From: Alteribacter keqinensis
GTDB lineage: Bacteria > Bacillota > Bacilli > Bacillales > Salisediminibacteriaceae
NCBI RefSeq assembly: GCF_003710255.1
Contig: NZ_RHIB01000002.1
Span: 620,001-684,000, forward strand
DNA: 64,000 bases
Direction of reading: 5' to 3'
The notes beneath the pieces are model-generated. The model saw only the letters and a list, made by a program, of their open reading frames with translations. It was not told the origin of the DNA and made no database searches. Position numbers and translations under genes: made by a program. Positions 1 through 8,993 of this stretch are shown here, in pieces; the first letter of the stretch is position 1, and the number at the start of each line of letters is the position of its first letter.

Positions 1-939
1 CGTCGGGTGCTGGTCTTCCTGCTGATCCGGTACACCCATCCATCCTACAAGAATCCGTCTTCCTTTCTCATCTTCTGTTGTCTGGGGTGCGTAAAATTCA
101 AAGCCGCGATCGAGCTCATCAAAGGCTCCGTGGTGAAATTTCGGCGTCTCATAGTCAAGTTCACCTACGAAATAGCCGGCCTGGTATGTGTTGTGATAAT
201 GCATGCCTTCAGGATCAAGCCCCTGAGGGGAAACAATCATCACGTCCTTATCGCCCAGGCTGAACATGTCGGGACATTCCCACATATAGCCGAAGGACTG
301 AAGGGGCGGGATCCCGGCTCCTGCCACCGGACCGAGGTTTGTCCAATCCCGGCCGTCCCCGGAGCGGTATAAAAGGGCATGCCCCTTCAGGTCCTCTGTC
401 TGAGCACCGATTACCAGGTACCACATGCCGTTAAGCTTCCACACTTTCGGGTCTCTGAAGTGGGCAGTATATCCTTCAGGCAGTCCATCAATGACAGGGC
501 CCTGCTTGTCAAAGGTAATCCCGTCTTCCGACTGAGCGATACACTGATAAGACTCACGGTTGCCTTGTTCATCTTTCACGTTTCCTGTGTAAAAGAGCGT
601 GAGTTTGCCGTCAAGGTCTACGGCACTTCCCGAGTAACAGCCGTTTTTTTCATACCACTCACTCGGTGCAAGGGCGATGGGTTCATGCTTCCAGTTCACA
701 AGATCTGTGGACGTATAGTGACCCCAGAACTTCGCGCCGTGCCCCGCCTTAAAGGGATTCCACTGGTAAAACATATGATACATGCCGTTCCACTGAATCC
801 AGCCGTTCGGATCATTGATCAGACCAACAGGAGACATTAGGTGATAGGTTAGCCGGTATGGATCGTTCTTTATGTTCTCTTCGTGCTTTGCCACTTCATC
901 ATCGGCCTGTGCAATTAGGGCTTGTTCTCTTTCTGTCAT
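1..939 (-). CDS. scrB: sucrose-6-phosphate hydrolase (GH32), 3' part outside window
   Basis: This enzyme splits sucrose 6-phosphate, delivered by a sucrose PTS, into glucose 6-phosphate and fructose in the cytoplasm. The first 313 codons are present and the reading frame is still open at the left edge, so the gene is cut by the window. GH32 landmarks are clear: NDPNG with the nucleophile Asp at residues 42-46, FRDP at 161-164, and WECPD with the acid/base Glu at 220-224. The family is usually about 480 residues, so roughly one third is missing. The ATG at 939 overlaps the scrK stop in an ATGA arrangement, which indicates translational coupling in a scrK-scrB operon. Sucrose versus another fructoside cannot be decided by eye. 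Confidence 0.93.
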   Translation of the reverse strand, partial: MTEREQALIAQADDEVAKHEENIKNDPYRLTYHLMSPVGLINDPNGWIQWNGMYHMFYQWNPFKAGHGAKFWGHYTSTDLVNWKHEPIALAPSEWYEKNGCYSGSAVDLDGKLTLFYTGNVKDEQGNRESYQCIAQSEDGITFDKQGPVIDGLPEGYTAHFRDPKVWKLNGMWYLVIGAQTEDLKGHALLYRSGDGRDWTNLGPVAGAGIPPLQSFGYMWECPDMFSLGDKDVMIVSPQGLDPEGMHYHNTYQAGYFVGELDYETPKFHHGAFDELDRGFEFYAPQTTEDEKGRRILVGWMGVPDQQEDQHPT

Positions 940-1901
940 CGCTTTTCCCTGCCTTGTCCGGATAGAATTTCCTTTACTTTATCCAAAGTTGGAAGAGCTG
1001 TCATTGCGCCTTTTGTGGACGCGGCCAGTCCCCCCGATACACTTGCAAATCCGGCCATCTCAGCAACTTCTTCAGCAGTCAGCTCACGGATGGGCTTGGC
1101 GCTGTTGTGAAGCTGATAGAGCATGCCTGAAACGAACGCATCTCCTGCTCCCGTCGTATCTACTGCATCCACTTTCATAGCGGGAACGTGCAGCTTTTCA
1201 CCGCAGGTAAACACATAGCTCCCTTCGCCGCCCAATGTGACGAGTACGAGAGGAATTTCATACTGGCTGAGTGCTTTCACTCCTTCGTCAATATCACTTT
1301 CACCTGTAATAAACTCGAGCTCTTCTTCTGAGATTTTTACTACGTCAGCTTTATCAAGCATGGAGATGATGGCCTCGCGTGCGGTCTCTTCATCTTCCCA
1401 GAGACCAAGCCTCAAGTTCGGGTCATAGGAAACGATAGCTTCTTTTTCACGTGCAAGATCCACTGCTTTTATTGTTGCCGAGCGGGATGGTTCGCTGATC
1501 AGACTGATGGAACCGAAATGAACAAGATTGTGTTCGTCAAACAGTGAGGAATCGATTTCATCTTCCTTTAAAAAGCGGTCTGCACTTGGGTCAATATAAA
1601 ATTCAAAGCTTCTTTCCCCGCCCTCACCAAGGGTCACAAACACCACACCGGTCCGGACATCCTGGGAAAAGGACAGGTGATCTGTGTTCACGTTATACCC
1701 TTTTAATGTTTCTTCCAGGAAGCGTCCAAGAACGTCGTCTCCGACCTTTCCAAGAAACGTGGACTTTGCCCCGAGCCTCGCTGCACCTACAGCTACATTT
1801 GCAGGGGCACCGCCCGGGCTTTTTTGAAACGTTTCGTTGTTATCGTCAAGCGGAATAAAATCAATAAGGGCTTCACCTAAACTTACAATTCCTTTATTCA
1901 T
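936..1901 (-). CDS. scrK: fructokinase (PfkB/ribokinase family)
   Basis: The 321-residue protein phosphorylates the fructose released by the neighbouring sucrose-6-phosphate hydrolase to fructose 6-phosphate. It has the PfkB signatures: GGAPANVAVG at residues 30-39 and DTTGAGDAF at 248-256, where the Asp of GAGD is the catalytic base. The start is supported by AGAGGAGG seven bases upstream. It is the first gene seen of an operon running left into scrB (4-base overlap); transporter and regulator genes would lie outside the window. A PfkB kinase for another sugar is possible, but coupling to a GH32 gene favours fructose. Confidence 0.92.
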   Translation of the reverse strand: MNKGIVSLGEALIDFIPLDDNNETFQKSPGGAPANVAVGAARLGAKSTFLGKVGDDVLGRFLEETLKGYNVNTDHLSFSQDVRTGVVFVTLGEGGERSFEFYIDPSADRFLKEDEIDSSLFDEHNLVHFGSISLISEPSRSATIKAVDLAREKEAIVSYDPNLRLGLWEDEETAREAIISMLDKADVVKISEEELEFITGESDIDEGVKALSQYEIPLVLVTLGGEGSYVFTCGEKLHVPAMKVDAVDTTGAGDAFVSGMLYQLHNSAKPIRELTAEEVAEMAGFASVSGGLAASTKGAMTALPTLDKVKEILSGQGREKR

Positions 1902-2292
1902 GTATAGTCCTCCTCTTTACGTCTGTTATGTATGTGCTGTGTGGATGTGGTCTGTCAATCTTGCTGCCCCATCGGCAGGGAGAAGACCGCCTGTACCGCT
2001 CTTTTTTTAGAAGGCAGTGGTTGGCTTATCGCTTCGAGGTTAATTCAAAGGCTACCTTTTTGGTCAACCTTTTCTTTATTTTATACCCTACATGTTGCCA
2101 TAACCTTCCCTCTACCGCAACGCAAATAAGGAAAGATACCGCTTTCACTGAAAGATTCTTTTGTATTGTAACCAAACTCCTCGTTTTTTTACGGAATGTA
2201 AGCGTTAGCTGTGGCAAAAAGGAAGGTGTCTTGATAAAATAATATAAAACCTATCTTCTTTATCGGAATTGGCATATGAAGGGAGCGATTGG
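1902..2292. other. divergent intergenic region, scrK / ATP-grasp gene
   Basis: About 390 bases between two divergent genes. I see no credible ORF; a 63-104 codon open frame here has no ribosome-binding site. A weak CcpA-like site lies at 2197-2210 (TGTAAGCGTTAGCT), about 300 bases upstream of scrK and nearer the ATP-grasp gene. I could not identify a confident ScrR/LacI operator or a consensus promoter. Confidence 0.4.
2197..2210. promoter_or_regulatory. weak cre-like site
   Basis: TGTAAGCGTTAGCT matches the CcpA consensus TGWAANCGNTNWCA except at the last positions. It lies in the divergent scrK / ATP-grasp gap, where carbon catabolite control of sucrose genes would be expected. The match is imperfect, so this is only a candidate. 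Confidence 0.3.
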
Positions 2293-3243
2293 ATGACAAA
2301 AGTATATATTATTCATGAAAACGAAGAATGGACGGCATCTTTAAAGAAAGCTCTGAAGGATCTTGAGGTTCCTTTTGAAGACTGGCACCTGAGTGAAGGA
2401 ACGGTGGATTTGCAGACAGAACCGCCTGAAGGAATTTTTTATAACCGGATGAGTGCTTCATCCCATACAAGAGGGCACCGCTTTGCCCCTGAACTCACAG
2501 CCGCTATGCTTACCTGGCTTGAAAGCCACGGCCGGACTGTACTTAATGACAGCCGGGCCCTGACTCTTGAGTTAAGTAAGGTCATTCAGTATGAGCGGTT
2601 GAAGCAATTTGGCATCCGCACCCCCGATACAGTCGCTGCCGTGGGAAAAGACCAGCTTATTAAGGCGGCAAAGAACTTTCCCGCTCCTTTTATTACAAAG
2701 CACAACCGCGCCGGCAAAGGTCTTGGTGTCATGAGGTTTGACGATGCAAAAACGCTGGAACGGTACGTTTCAGGCGGCCAGTTCGATGACTCTGTAGACG
2801 GTATCACTCTCCTCCAGCAGTTTATTGATGCGCCTCAAAAGACGATTACCCGCTGTGAATTTATCGGCGGAACGTTCTTTTATGCCGTACAGGTAGATAC
2901 GTCTGAAGGATTTGAGCTGTGCCCTGCAGAGGCATGCGAAATAGGTGAAGGCGCATGTCCGACAACGGAATCGGAAGCCGCCCGGCCGAAGTTTGAGATT
3001 ATTGACCGCTTTAACAGCCCTCTTATTGAAAAATATGAAGCTTTTCTTGCAGCTAACGGCATTACCTTTGCAGGCATTGAGTTTATCGAGGATGCTGATG
3101 GAACAGCCTACACATACGATGTAAATACGAATACAAACTATAACCCCCAGGCAGAAGCAAAGGCCGGAAAGTTCGGCATGAAGGCAGTCGCCGCCCACTT
3201 AAAACAGGAGCTGGCCCTCCTGTTGCATCCTGCCAGCCGGTAA
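2293..3243 (+). CDS. RimK-like ATP-grasp family protein
   Basis: A 316-residue cytosolic protein of the ATP-grasp superfamily. Visible features are the RimK/LysX-type lid region (NDSRALTLELSKVIQYERL, then GIRTPDT), the nucleotide loop FITKHNRAGKGLGVM, and the metal-binding C-terminus with YDVNTNTNYN. Such enzymes join a carboxylate to an amine through an acyl-phosphate; the substrate cannot be read from sequence. I start at ATG 2293 because GAAGGGAG lies eight bases upstream; an in-frame TTG at 2269 has no such site. It appears to be a single-gene unit ending at a strong terminator. Confidence 0.75.
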   Translation: MTKVYIIHENEEWTASLKKALKDLEVPFEDWHLSEGTVDLQTEPPEGIFYNRMSASSHTRGHRFAPELTAAMLTWLESHGRTVLNDSRALTLELSKVIQYERLKQFGIRTPDTVAAVGKDQLIKAAKNFPAPFITKHNRAGKGLGVMRFDDAKTLERYVSGGQFDDSVDGITLLQQFIDAPQKTITRCEFIGGTFFYAVQVDTSEGFELCPAEACEIGEGACPTTESEAARPKFEIIDRFNSPLIEKYEAFLAANGITFAGIEFIEDADGTAYTYDVNTNTNYNPQAEAKAGKFGMKAVAAHLKQELALLLHPASR

Positions 3244-3248
3244 TAGTC

Positions 3249-3287
3249 AAAAGTGAGCGTGCGTCTGGGACAACCGCTCACTTTTTT
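3249..3287 (+). terminator. Rho-independent terminator
   Basis: AAAAGTGAGCG pairs with CGCTCACTTTT and is followed by a T run, directly after the ATP-grasp gene. Confidence 0.85.
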
Positions 3288-3323
3288 AGTACCATTAGGA
3301 CAAAGTCACTAAGCGTTCGTATT

Positions 3324-3352
3324 TTATCCTCTGCCCTAAGGTTTGATATAAT
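3324..3352 (+). promoter_or_regulatory. promoter with extended -10 for yojF-bshB2
   Basis: A perfect TATAAT at 3347-3352 is preceded by TG one base upstream (extended -10). The -35 is weak (TTATCC-like, 17-bp spacer). It lies about 40 bases before the yojF start. Confidence 0.6.
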
Positions 3353-3393
3353 GGCAATAGATCAGAGCAAGGACCCCGAGGAGGGAAATAGTC

Positions 3394-3744
3394 ATGAAAC
3401 CGATTGATAAAAAGCTTGTTCAGGAAAAGATTGATGAGCTCGCAGGAAAAGAGCTTTATGTGCATTTGGAAACGACGAACGGTGCCTATGCCTCCCATAA
3501 AAACCAGGGCTTCTTTTCCGTAGGGACCTTTTTGCGTAATGCACGCATAAACTATGTCCAGGGGAAAATCACCGGCCCGGGTCCTTTCCGAATCGGCCTT
3601 GAACTTGAGGGCGGATGGGCTTATGCTGAAGGACTGACAGACTGGGAAGTGGACGATAACAATCAGGTTCTTCTGGCAGGGCACGATCCTGATGGCAGAC
3701 TGGCCATAGCCTTTCAGCTCAGTGAAAAACCTTTCCGCAAATAA
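3394..3744 (+). CDS. yojF: YojF family protein (DUF1806)
   Basis: A small 116-residue soluble protein resembling B. subtilis YojF; no catalytic motif is recognised. In Bacillus it is encoded immediately before bshB2, and the same pairing holds here (29-base gap to the next start). That context suggests a part in, or co-expression with, bacillithiol metabolism, but its biochemical job is unknown. AGGAGGGAAATAGTC before the ATG supports the start. Confidence 0.85.
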   Translation: MKPIDKKLVQEKIDELAGKELYVHLETTNGAYASHKNQGFFSVGTFLRNARINYVQGKITGPGPFRIGLELEGGWAYAEGLTDWEVDDNNQVLLAGHDPDGRLAIAFQLSEKPFRK

Positions 3745-3773
3745 TACTCCTACTTTAAGGATGTGAACCAACA

Positions 3774-4442
3774 ATGGAACGACATGTACTCGTTATTTTT
3801 CCGCACCCAGATGATGAAGCATTTGGTGTTGCCGGAACAATCCTTTCCCATACGCAAAACGGAACCCCTGTCACTTATGTATGTCTGACGCTCGGAGAGA
3901 TGGGACGAAACATGGGGCGTCCGCTTATCGCCAACCGGGAAACTCTTCCTGACATCCGCAGAAAAGAGCTTGAAGAAGCATGCCGCCTTTTGGGTATTGA
4001 GGACTTAAGACGGTTCGGTATGAGAGATAAAACGATTGAATTCACAGACGATGCCATGCTCATAAACAGGCTCGGAGAAGTCATTGATGATGTAGATCCT
4101 TCTCTTATTATTACGTTTTATCCGGGTTATGCCGTGCACCCCGATCACGATGCTACGGCCGCAGCGGTCATTCAGGCTGTTCAGATGATGCCGCCTGAAA
4201 GCAGGCCGACAGTTCATGCCCTCGCTTTTTCTGAAGGCTGTGAAAAGATCATCGGCGAGCCGGATATTATTCACGACGTGAGTGCATTTGCAGACCAGAA
4301 AATGAAAGTCATTGAAGCCCACGAATCACAGACAGCCGGCGTGTTTCAGACTATGAAGCAGCGCTTCCTTGAACACGATGAAACGATGAAAGACCGGATG
4401 AACACCGAACGGTTCTGGACGTATCCGGTGGATAATGAATAA
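3774..4442 (+). CDS. bshB2: bacillithiol biosynthesis deacetylase BshB2
   Basis: A LmbE/PIG-L family zinc deacetylase of 222 residues. The metal-binding motif PHPDDEAF appears at residues 11-18 and the second His motif HPDHD near the middle. BshB enzymes remove the acetyl group from GlcNAc-malate to give GlcN-malate, the second step of bacillithiol synthesis, and some also act as bacillithiol-conjugate amidases. It follows yojF as in B. subtilis (yojG) and ends at a terminator. Other LmbE-family substrates are possible, but the neighbour makes BshB2 the best call. Confidence 0.88.
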   Translation: MERHVLVIFPHPDDEAFGVAGTILSHTQNGTPVTYVCLTLGEMGRNMGRPLIANRETLPDIRRKELEEACRLLGIEDLRRFGMRDKTIEFTDDAMLINRLGEVIDDVDPSLIITFYPGYAVHPDHDATAAAVIQAVQMMPPESRPTVHALAFSEGCEKIIGEPDIIHDVSAFADQKMKVIEAHESQTAGVFQTMKQRFLEHDETMKDRMNTERFWTYPVDNE

Positions 4443-4446
4443 TTAA

Positions 4447-4501
4447 AAGGATGACCCCGGTGCCAGTGCACAGCACTCCGTCCGGGATCATCCTTTTCTT
4501 C
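4447..4501 (+). terminator. Rho-independent terminator after bshB2
   Basis: AAGGATGACCCCGG pairs with CCGGGATCATCCTTTT around a loop of about 20 bases and is followed by T residues. Confidence 0.85.
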
Positions 4502-4694
4502 GTTTCATGTGCATATGTGGATAAAAAAGCAAGGGATCGTGGATAAGTTGTACAGCTGTCGGGAGTTTTTTGTTATCCACATGTGGGTAACTTGTTTTTT
4601 TCTTTAAGTCCTATTCAGTGCTTGTTCGAAGAGGAAGATTCTGTGGATATCCCGTGTAACCGTGCCTGCCCGGTCCGGGGGGTTTTTATGGGAT

Positions 4695-4780
4695 TCGAGG
4701 TTATTAACGGCTTAAAGATCCGGTTTAACGTGTTGATAAAGGACATTAACGGCTTAGAATTTCCCTTTAACGGCTTCAAA
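4695..4780. repeat. 21-bp period array, site 1
   Basis: TTAAC recurs at 4704, 4725, 4746 and 4767, each exactly 21 bases apart; three of the four copies continue as TTAACGGCTT. The rest of each unit varies. It lies between the convergent bshB2 and 4864-5373 genes. An opposite-strand open frame across it (about 67 codons) reads as a heptad repeat but has no ribosome-binding site. Confidence 0.75.
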
Positions 4781-4863
4781 GCATTTATTTCCGGTTTGGC
4801 TGAAATTGCCTCATACAAAAAATGCTCCTCCAGCCACGCAGCTGAGGAACACTTCCAATTGAT

Positions 4864-5373
4864 TTACGAACCCTTTTTCTTCAGCATTTTGCCCTTGTAT
4901 GGAAGTGAAGGGTTTGTGGCTTCCTCAAATGCCTCCTTAAATTTCTGCTTTGTAAGAATGGAGAACGTAAACCTCCTGTACTGATGTCTTAATTTCGCAG
5001 TGAATTCTGCTGTAAGGCCATCTACATCTCTTCTGACGATCTGACTCGCATTGAGAACGGTGCGCACCTTCCCAAGCACGGGTACAAAAAGTAAATAGTT
5101 CTCGGTCAGTACGAGGTATCCCCTCTTATCTTTGCCGTGGCGAAATGCATCGACCATGCATTGCGGCATCTCATCAACAAGCCTGTTCGTTTTCATTTTT
5201 ACAATCTGCCTGCACACGTAATCGATCCCGAAAGTAAGAACCCCTGCCACAAGGACACTGCCGAAGGCTAAACTCCATGAAAATTGCAGCAGATACGTAA
5301 AACCGAACAGACCAAACAACAGCCAGCTTAAAACATATCTCACGTACTTATCCGTAAATGGTCCTGCCATCAT
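4864..5373 (-). CDS. hypothetical membrane protein with YcxB-like cytosolic tail
   Basis: A 169-residue protein with two hydrophobic segments near residues 12-30 and 32-50, then a soluble domain with the pattern RGYLVLTENYLLFVP, typical of small PH-like/YcxB-type membrane proteins. Function is unknown. The start (two ATGs in tandem) is supported by AAAGGAGGG, and a promoter lies upstream at 5406-5434. It stands alone between the convergent bshB2 unit and the LTA-synthase-like gene. Confidence 0.7.
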   Translation of the reverse strand: MMAGPFTDKYVRYVLSWLLFGLFGFTYLLQFSWSLAFGSVLVAGVLTFGIDYVCRQIVKMKTNRLVDEMPQCMVDAFRHGKDKRGYLVLTENYLLFVPVLGKVRTVLNASQIVRRDVDGLTAEFTAKLRHQYRRFTFSILTKQKFKEAFEEATNPSLPYKGKMLKKKGS

Positions 5374-5405
5374 TGTTCCCTCCTTTTATTGAGGTTTAAT
5401 ACAAA

Positions 5406-5434
5406 ACTATACCAGCAACGTTCTAAATATTCAA
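5406..5434 (-). promoter_or_regulatory. sigma-A-type promoter
   Basis: On the minus strand TTGAAT (5434-5429), a 17-bp spacer and TATAGT (5411-5406) lie about 35 bases upstream of the 4864-5373 gene. Confidence 0.65.
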
Positions 5435-5557
5435 AATATATTTTCAGGTTCGACAAAACTAGTGTGGTCCTTCAATAATTCGCTAAAATATCTCAGCCAC
5501 TTTGAGCCCGAAGTATACCATTACCCTCCCCAAACAACTGTCAAACCTGCAATGCAT

Positions 5558-5586
5558 AATTGTGCGGGGACAGACCCCGCACAATT
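5558..5586. repeat. perfect 29-bp palindrome with GGGGACAGACCCC core
   Basis: Twelve-base arms (AATTGTGCGGGG / CCCCGCACAATT) enclose ACAGA. A related sequence with the same core occurs at 54969. GGGG-N5-CCCC palindromes of this type are scattered in many bacterial genomes in REP-like fashion. The following T run could also make it a terminator. Confidence 0.8.
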
Positions 5587-5595
5587 TTTTGATAC

Positions 5596-5631
5596 AAAAA
5601 CCAGCCTGCCTTTATCGGCAGACTGGTTTTT
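5596..5631 (-). terminator. terminator of the LTA-synthase-like gene
   Basis: AAAAACCAGTCTGCC (minus strand) pairs with GGCAGGCTGGTTTTT, four bases after the stop codon. Confidence 0.85.
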
Positions 5632-5634
5632 GGG

Positions 5635-7494
5635 CTAGCGGAACCTCAGGAGGTCACCATAAATAATACTGTCGGAGTAGAAGATCTCCCACTCTCCCCG
5701 GTCACGGATCGGATCACATGACTCCGGGGTTGTGGGCGCTTTCGTTTTCTTGTCATAACAGGTTTCTGCGGTATACATGTACTCATTTGAGATAATCGTC
5801 CCGTTCCGGAGGACCGCAAAGTCTTCCCGCTGATTGGATAACAGATCGGTACCAAAGAGAACGTGGGGATATTCCGGTATGCCAAGCAGGTTCATGATCG
5901 TCGGCTTAATATCTACTTTGCCTGCAACCGTATCAACCTCTTCCCCTTCCTGGCCGGGAATGTGAATGATTAATGGAACCCTTGCAAGCTGGGTATTTTC
6001 AAACGGATCAATCTCTTTACCGAGGAACTCCCCCATCGCTTCGTTATGACTCTCCGCAATACCGTAATGGTCCCCGTAAAGCACAAAGATGGTATCTTCA
6101 TAGAGGCCCTCTTCTTTCATATCTTCCATGAACAGCCTGATTGCTTCATCCGTATAACGGACAGTTGGGATATAACGGTTCAGGATGTCACTGGAAGACG
6201 TATACGGCTCAATGAAATGATCCTCTTCATCCAGCTCATAAGGAAAGTGATTGGTTAAAGTCAGAAACGTTGCATAAAAAGGCTCGGGCAGATCCTTGAC
6301 ATAGTCCATGGACTGCTCAAAGAAATCAATATCCTTAAGACCCCAGCCCACACTGTTTTCCTCTGTTACGTCAAAATAACTTTTCGAATAATAATAATCG
6401 TACCCGAGGTTTCCATACATGACATCACGGTTATAGAACGTGCGGTCATTCCCGTGAAAGGATGCCGTGTAGTAGCCTTCGTCCCTTAACATGTCAGGGA
6501 GTCCCATGTATTCGTTATCTGTGTGGGTATGAAAAACAGCCCCCCTGCCCACGGGATAAAGACCGGTATTGATCATAAACTCCGCATCTGATGTTTTCCC
6601 CTGTCCGGTCTGGTCATAAAAGTTGGGGAAGTAATAGCTATCTTCTATAAGTTCGTTTAAGTAAGGGGTGATTTCTTCATCATTCACCGTCTCCCCTATA
6701 ACAAAACTCTCAATTGATTCCATTGAAATGAACACGACGTTTTTTCCTTCAGCTATTCCAAATGCTTCCGGATTAGGAGGCTTACGATACTGGGACAAAT
6801 GATCTTCAATGTCTTCCCAGTCGTCTTCTTCAGAGATCACAGCCAGAACCGCGGTTCTTGTGTGTAAAAAAGCATCGTAGACATAAAAATTATACAGGCC
6901 GTACCGCTTAATCAGCCCTTCTCTGTCAAAGGAATGAGTCATGGTTTCAGGATTCTGGGGCCTCTCCACCTGGGAGAGGGCGATGACCACGAGGACAATG
7001 ACTCCTGCCACGGCGAACAATCTGCGGTTTTTACTGAAACCGAGCTGCGTTACCGGAAGAAGACCCGGCCTCTTCCATAACAGAAGTGCAAATACAATAA
7101 AGTCTATGAAAAACAGGATATCGTACCATTTTATGAGTTCAAAAACACTTGTGCTCAGATCTCCCGCATTTCCGCTCATCACAAGCATAGGCAGCGTGAT
7201 AATGTCGGTAAATTCCCGAAAATAAACGGCGTTGCTGTACAAGGTAATGCTGAGGAGCAGCAAAAGGATTGTAAAGTACCAACGCTGGACTTTTTCATAA
7301 AATAAAAGCCCTATCGTAAAGAACACAAGTATAAATGAAAGAGGATTAAGGATGAAAACGATTGCCTGAAGGATGTTGCTTATCGTTACCTGAAACACAA
7401 ACGCTGAAACGATAAACGTCTTTAACCACAAAGTGAGAAGACAAAGGATGAACAAACGGTGGTTATGAAAAAACGTTCTCATCTGAACTGACAC
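5635..7494 (-). CDS. LTA synthase family protein (membrane sulfatase fold)
   Basis: A 619-residue LtaS-type enzyme. The N-terminal 200 residues hold about five membrane helices; the rest is an extracellular alkaline-phosphatase/sulfatase-fold domain. Catalytic landmarks are ISMESIESF (metal-binding Glu) and TGQGKTSDAEF, whose Thr is the covalent nucleophile in LtaS, followed by the Asp/His pair in YGDHYGI. These enzymes transfer glycerol phosphate from phosphatidylglycerol to build lipoteichoic acid or its primer. B. subtilis has four paralogues (LtaS, YfnI, YqgS, YvgJ), and I cannot say which one this matches. AAAGAGGTG precedes the start. It is monocistronic. Confidence 0.88.
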   Translation of the reverse strand: MSVQMRTFFHNHRLFILCLLTLWLKTFIVSAFVFQVTISNILQAIVFILNPLSFILVFFTIGLLFYEKVQRWYFTILLLLLSITLYSNAVYFREFTDIITLPMLVMSGNAGDLSTSVFELIKWYDILFFIDFIVFALLLWKRPGLLPVTQLGFSKNRRLFAVAGVIVLVVIALSQVERPQNPETMTHSFDREGLIKRYGLYNFYVYDAFLHTRTAVLAVISEEDDWEDIEDHLSQYRKPPNPEAFGIAEGKNVVFISMESIESFVIGETVNDEEITPYLNELIEDSYYFPNFYDQTGQGKTSDAEFMINTGLYPVGRGAVFHTHTDNEYMGLPDMLRDEGYYTASFHGNDRTFYNRDVMYGNLGYDYYYSKSYFDVTEENSVGWGLKDIDFFEQSMDYVKDLPEPFYATFLTLTNHFPYELDEEDHFIEPYTSSSDILNRYIPTVRYTDEAIRLFMEDMKEEGLYEDTIFVLYGDHYGIAESHNEAMGEFLGKEIDPFENTQLARVPLIIHIPGQEGEEVDTVAGKVDIKPTIMNLLGIPEYPHVLFGTDLLSNQREDFAVLRNGTIISNEYMYTAETCYDKKTKAPTTPESCDPIRDRGEWEIFYSDSIIYGDLLRFR

Positions 7495-7670
7495 CTCTTT
7501 ACTGTAAACTGCATCATACCTACTCTGATTTTAATAACCTTCCAATTCGTTTACAAATAAAACCTGCGCGATTACACGATTTAATACATTTCCCATATTC
7601 TTATACACTACCCTCTTTACCCTTTTTTCTATCAACTATCACACAATGGATTCTGCAATTTTTACTAAAG

Positions 7671-7699
7671 TTTCAAAAAAGACTGTAAACTGTTAAAAT
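7671..7699 (+). promoter_or_regulatory. promoter of ampS
   Basis: TTTCAA (7671-7676), a 17-bp spacer and TAAAAT (7694-7699), about 40 bases upstream of the ampS start. Confidence 0.55.
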
Positions 7700-7743
7700 A
7701 AACATAACTGACGTCACTATTTTATATCAAAGGGGTTATCACT

Positions 7744-8982
7744 ATGAGTCAATTCGAACAAAAGCTTGCTAAATATGCCGAACTGGCAGTCCGTATGGGA
7801 ATCAACATCCAGGAAGGACAGGACGTTGTAGTCAACGCACCTGTTACCTCTGCCGACTTTGTCCGCCTGGTTGTAAAAGAGTGTTACGAAGCCGGAGCTA
7901 AAAACGTACATATTGAATGGCATGACGATGAGTCTGCACGCATCCGCTACGACCTGGCACCTATGGATGCATTTAAGGAATTCCCTGAATGGAAAGCCCG
8001 TGGACTTGAGACACTTGCAGAAAACGGAGCTGCATTTTTAACGATAAAATCAACAGATCCTGATCTCTTCAAAGGTGTTCCTGCCGAGCGTATTGCAACA
8101 AACAATAAAACAGCCGGCGAAGCAACAAACACTTTCCGTAAATTTGTGCAGTCGGACAAAGTTGCCTGGTGCGTCACTGCAGCACCCTCTCCGGGATGGG
8201 CTAAGAAAGTGTTCCCAGAGGCTTCTGAAGAAGAAGCACAGGAAAAACTTTGGGAAGCCATCTTTGAAGCTGTACGCGTTAATACGGAAGACCCTGTCCA
8301 GGCATGGAAAGATCACGATGTGACACTTAACACAAAAGCGACATTTCTTAATGAACAAAAATATAAAGCCCTTCACTACACTGCTGAAGGAACAGACCTT
8401 ACAATTGAACTTCCGGAAGGGCATATATGGGCCGGCGGCGGCAGTGCAAACACATCAGGCACTCACTTCATCGCCAACATGCCGACAGAAGAAGTGTTTA
8501 CAGCACCGAAAAAAGGCGGCGTAAACGGCACAGTCCGCAATACAAAGCCTTTAAATTACAGCGGTAACCTGATTGACGGTTTCTCCCTTACTTTTGAAAA
8601 CGGTAAGGTCGTAGACTTTGAAGCAGAAGAAGGATACGAAACACTTAAACACCTTCTTGATACAGACGAAGGCGCCCGCTATCTGGGTGAGGTTGCACTT
8701 GTTCCTCACAGTTCTCCAATCTCCCAGTCCGGCATCCTTTTCTACAACACACTTTATGACGAAAATGCTTCCAACCACATTGCTCTTGGAAGCGCCTATG
8801 CATTCTGTGTTGAAGGCGGCCCTGACATGAGCAAGGAAGAGCAGGAAGAGCTCGGAATCAATAACAGCATCACACACGTTGATTTCATGATCGGCTCAGC
8901 TGACATGAACATTGATGGAATTAAAGAAGACGGAAGCCGTGAGCCGGTATTCAGAAACGGTGAATGGGCAACGAACGATTAA
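7744..8982 (+). CDS. ampS: aminopeptidase, M29 family
   Basis: A 412-residue cytosolic metallo-aminopeptidase of the thermophilic M29 family (AmpS/PepS), which trims N-terminal residues from peptides. Typical segments are present: ERIATNNK in the first half, and in the metal-binding half LPEGHIWAGG, GEVALVPHSSP, NHIALGSAY and NITHVDFMIGS-like SITHVDFMIGS. Its length is the family norm (about 410). AAAGGGG precedes the ATG, a promoter lies upstream and a terminator follows, so it is a single-gene unit. Confidence 0.92.
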   Translation: MSQFEQKLAKYAELAVRMGINIQEGQDVVVNAPVTSADFVRLVVKECYEAGAKNVHIEWHDDESARIRYDLAPMDAFKEFPEWKARGLETLAENGAAFLTIKSTDPDLFKGVPAERIATNNKTAGEATNTFRKFVQSDKVAWCVTAAPSPGWAKKVFPEASEEEAQEKLWEAIFEAVRVNTEDPVQAWKDHDVTLNTKATFLNEQKYKALHYTAEGTDLTIELPEGHIWAGGGSANTSGTHFIANMPTEEVFTAPKKGGVNGTVRNTKPLNYSGNLIDGFSLTFENGKVVDFEAEEGYETLKHLLDTDEGARYLGEVALVPHSSPISQSGILFYNTLYDENASNHIALGSAYAFCVEGGPDMSKEEQEELGINNSITHVDFMIGSADMNIDGIKEDGSREPVFRNGEWATND

Positions 8983-8993
8983 TCTGCAATTAA

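Noticed and set aside
1450-1470. Second parS-like site (TTTTTCACGTGC)
   Set aside because: Only the CACGTG core and part of one arm match, and it lies inside scrK.
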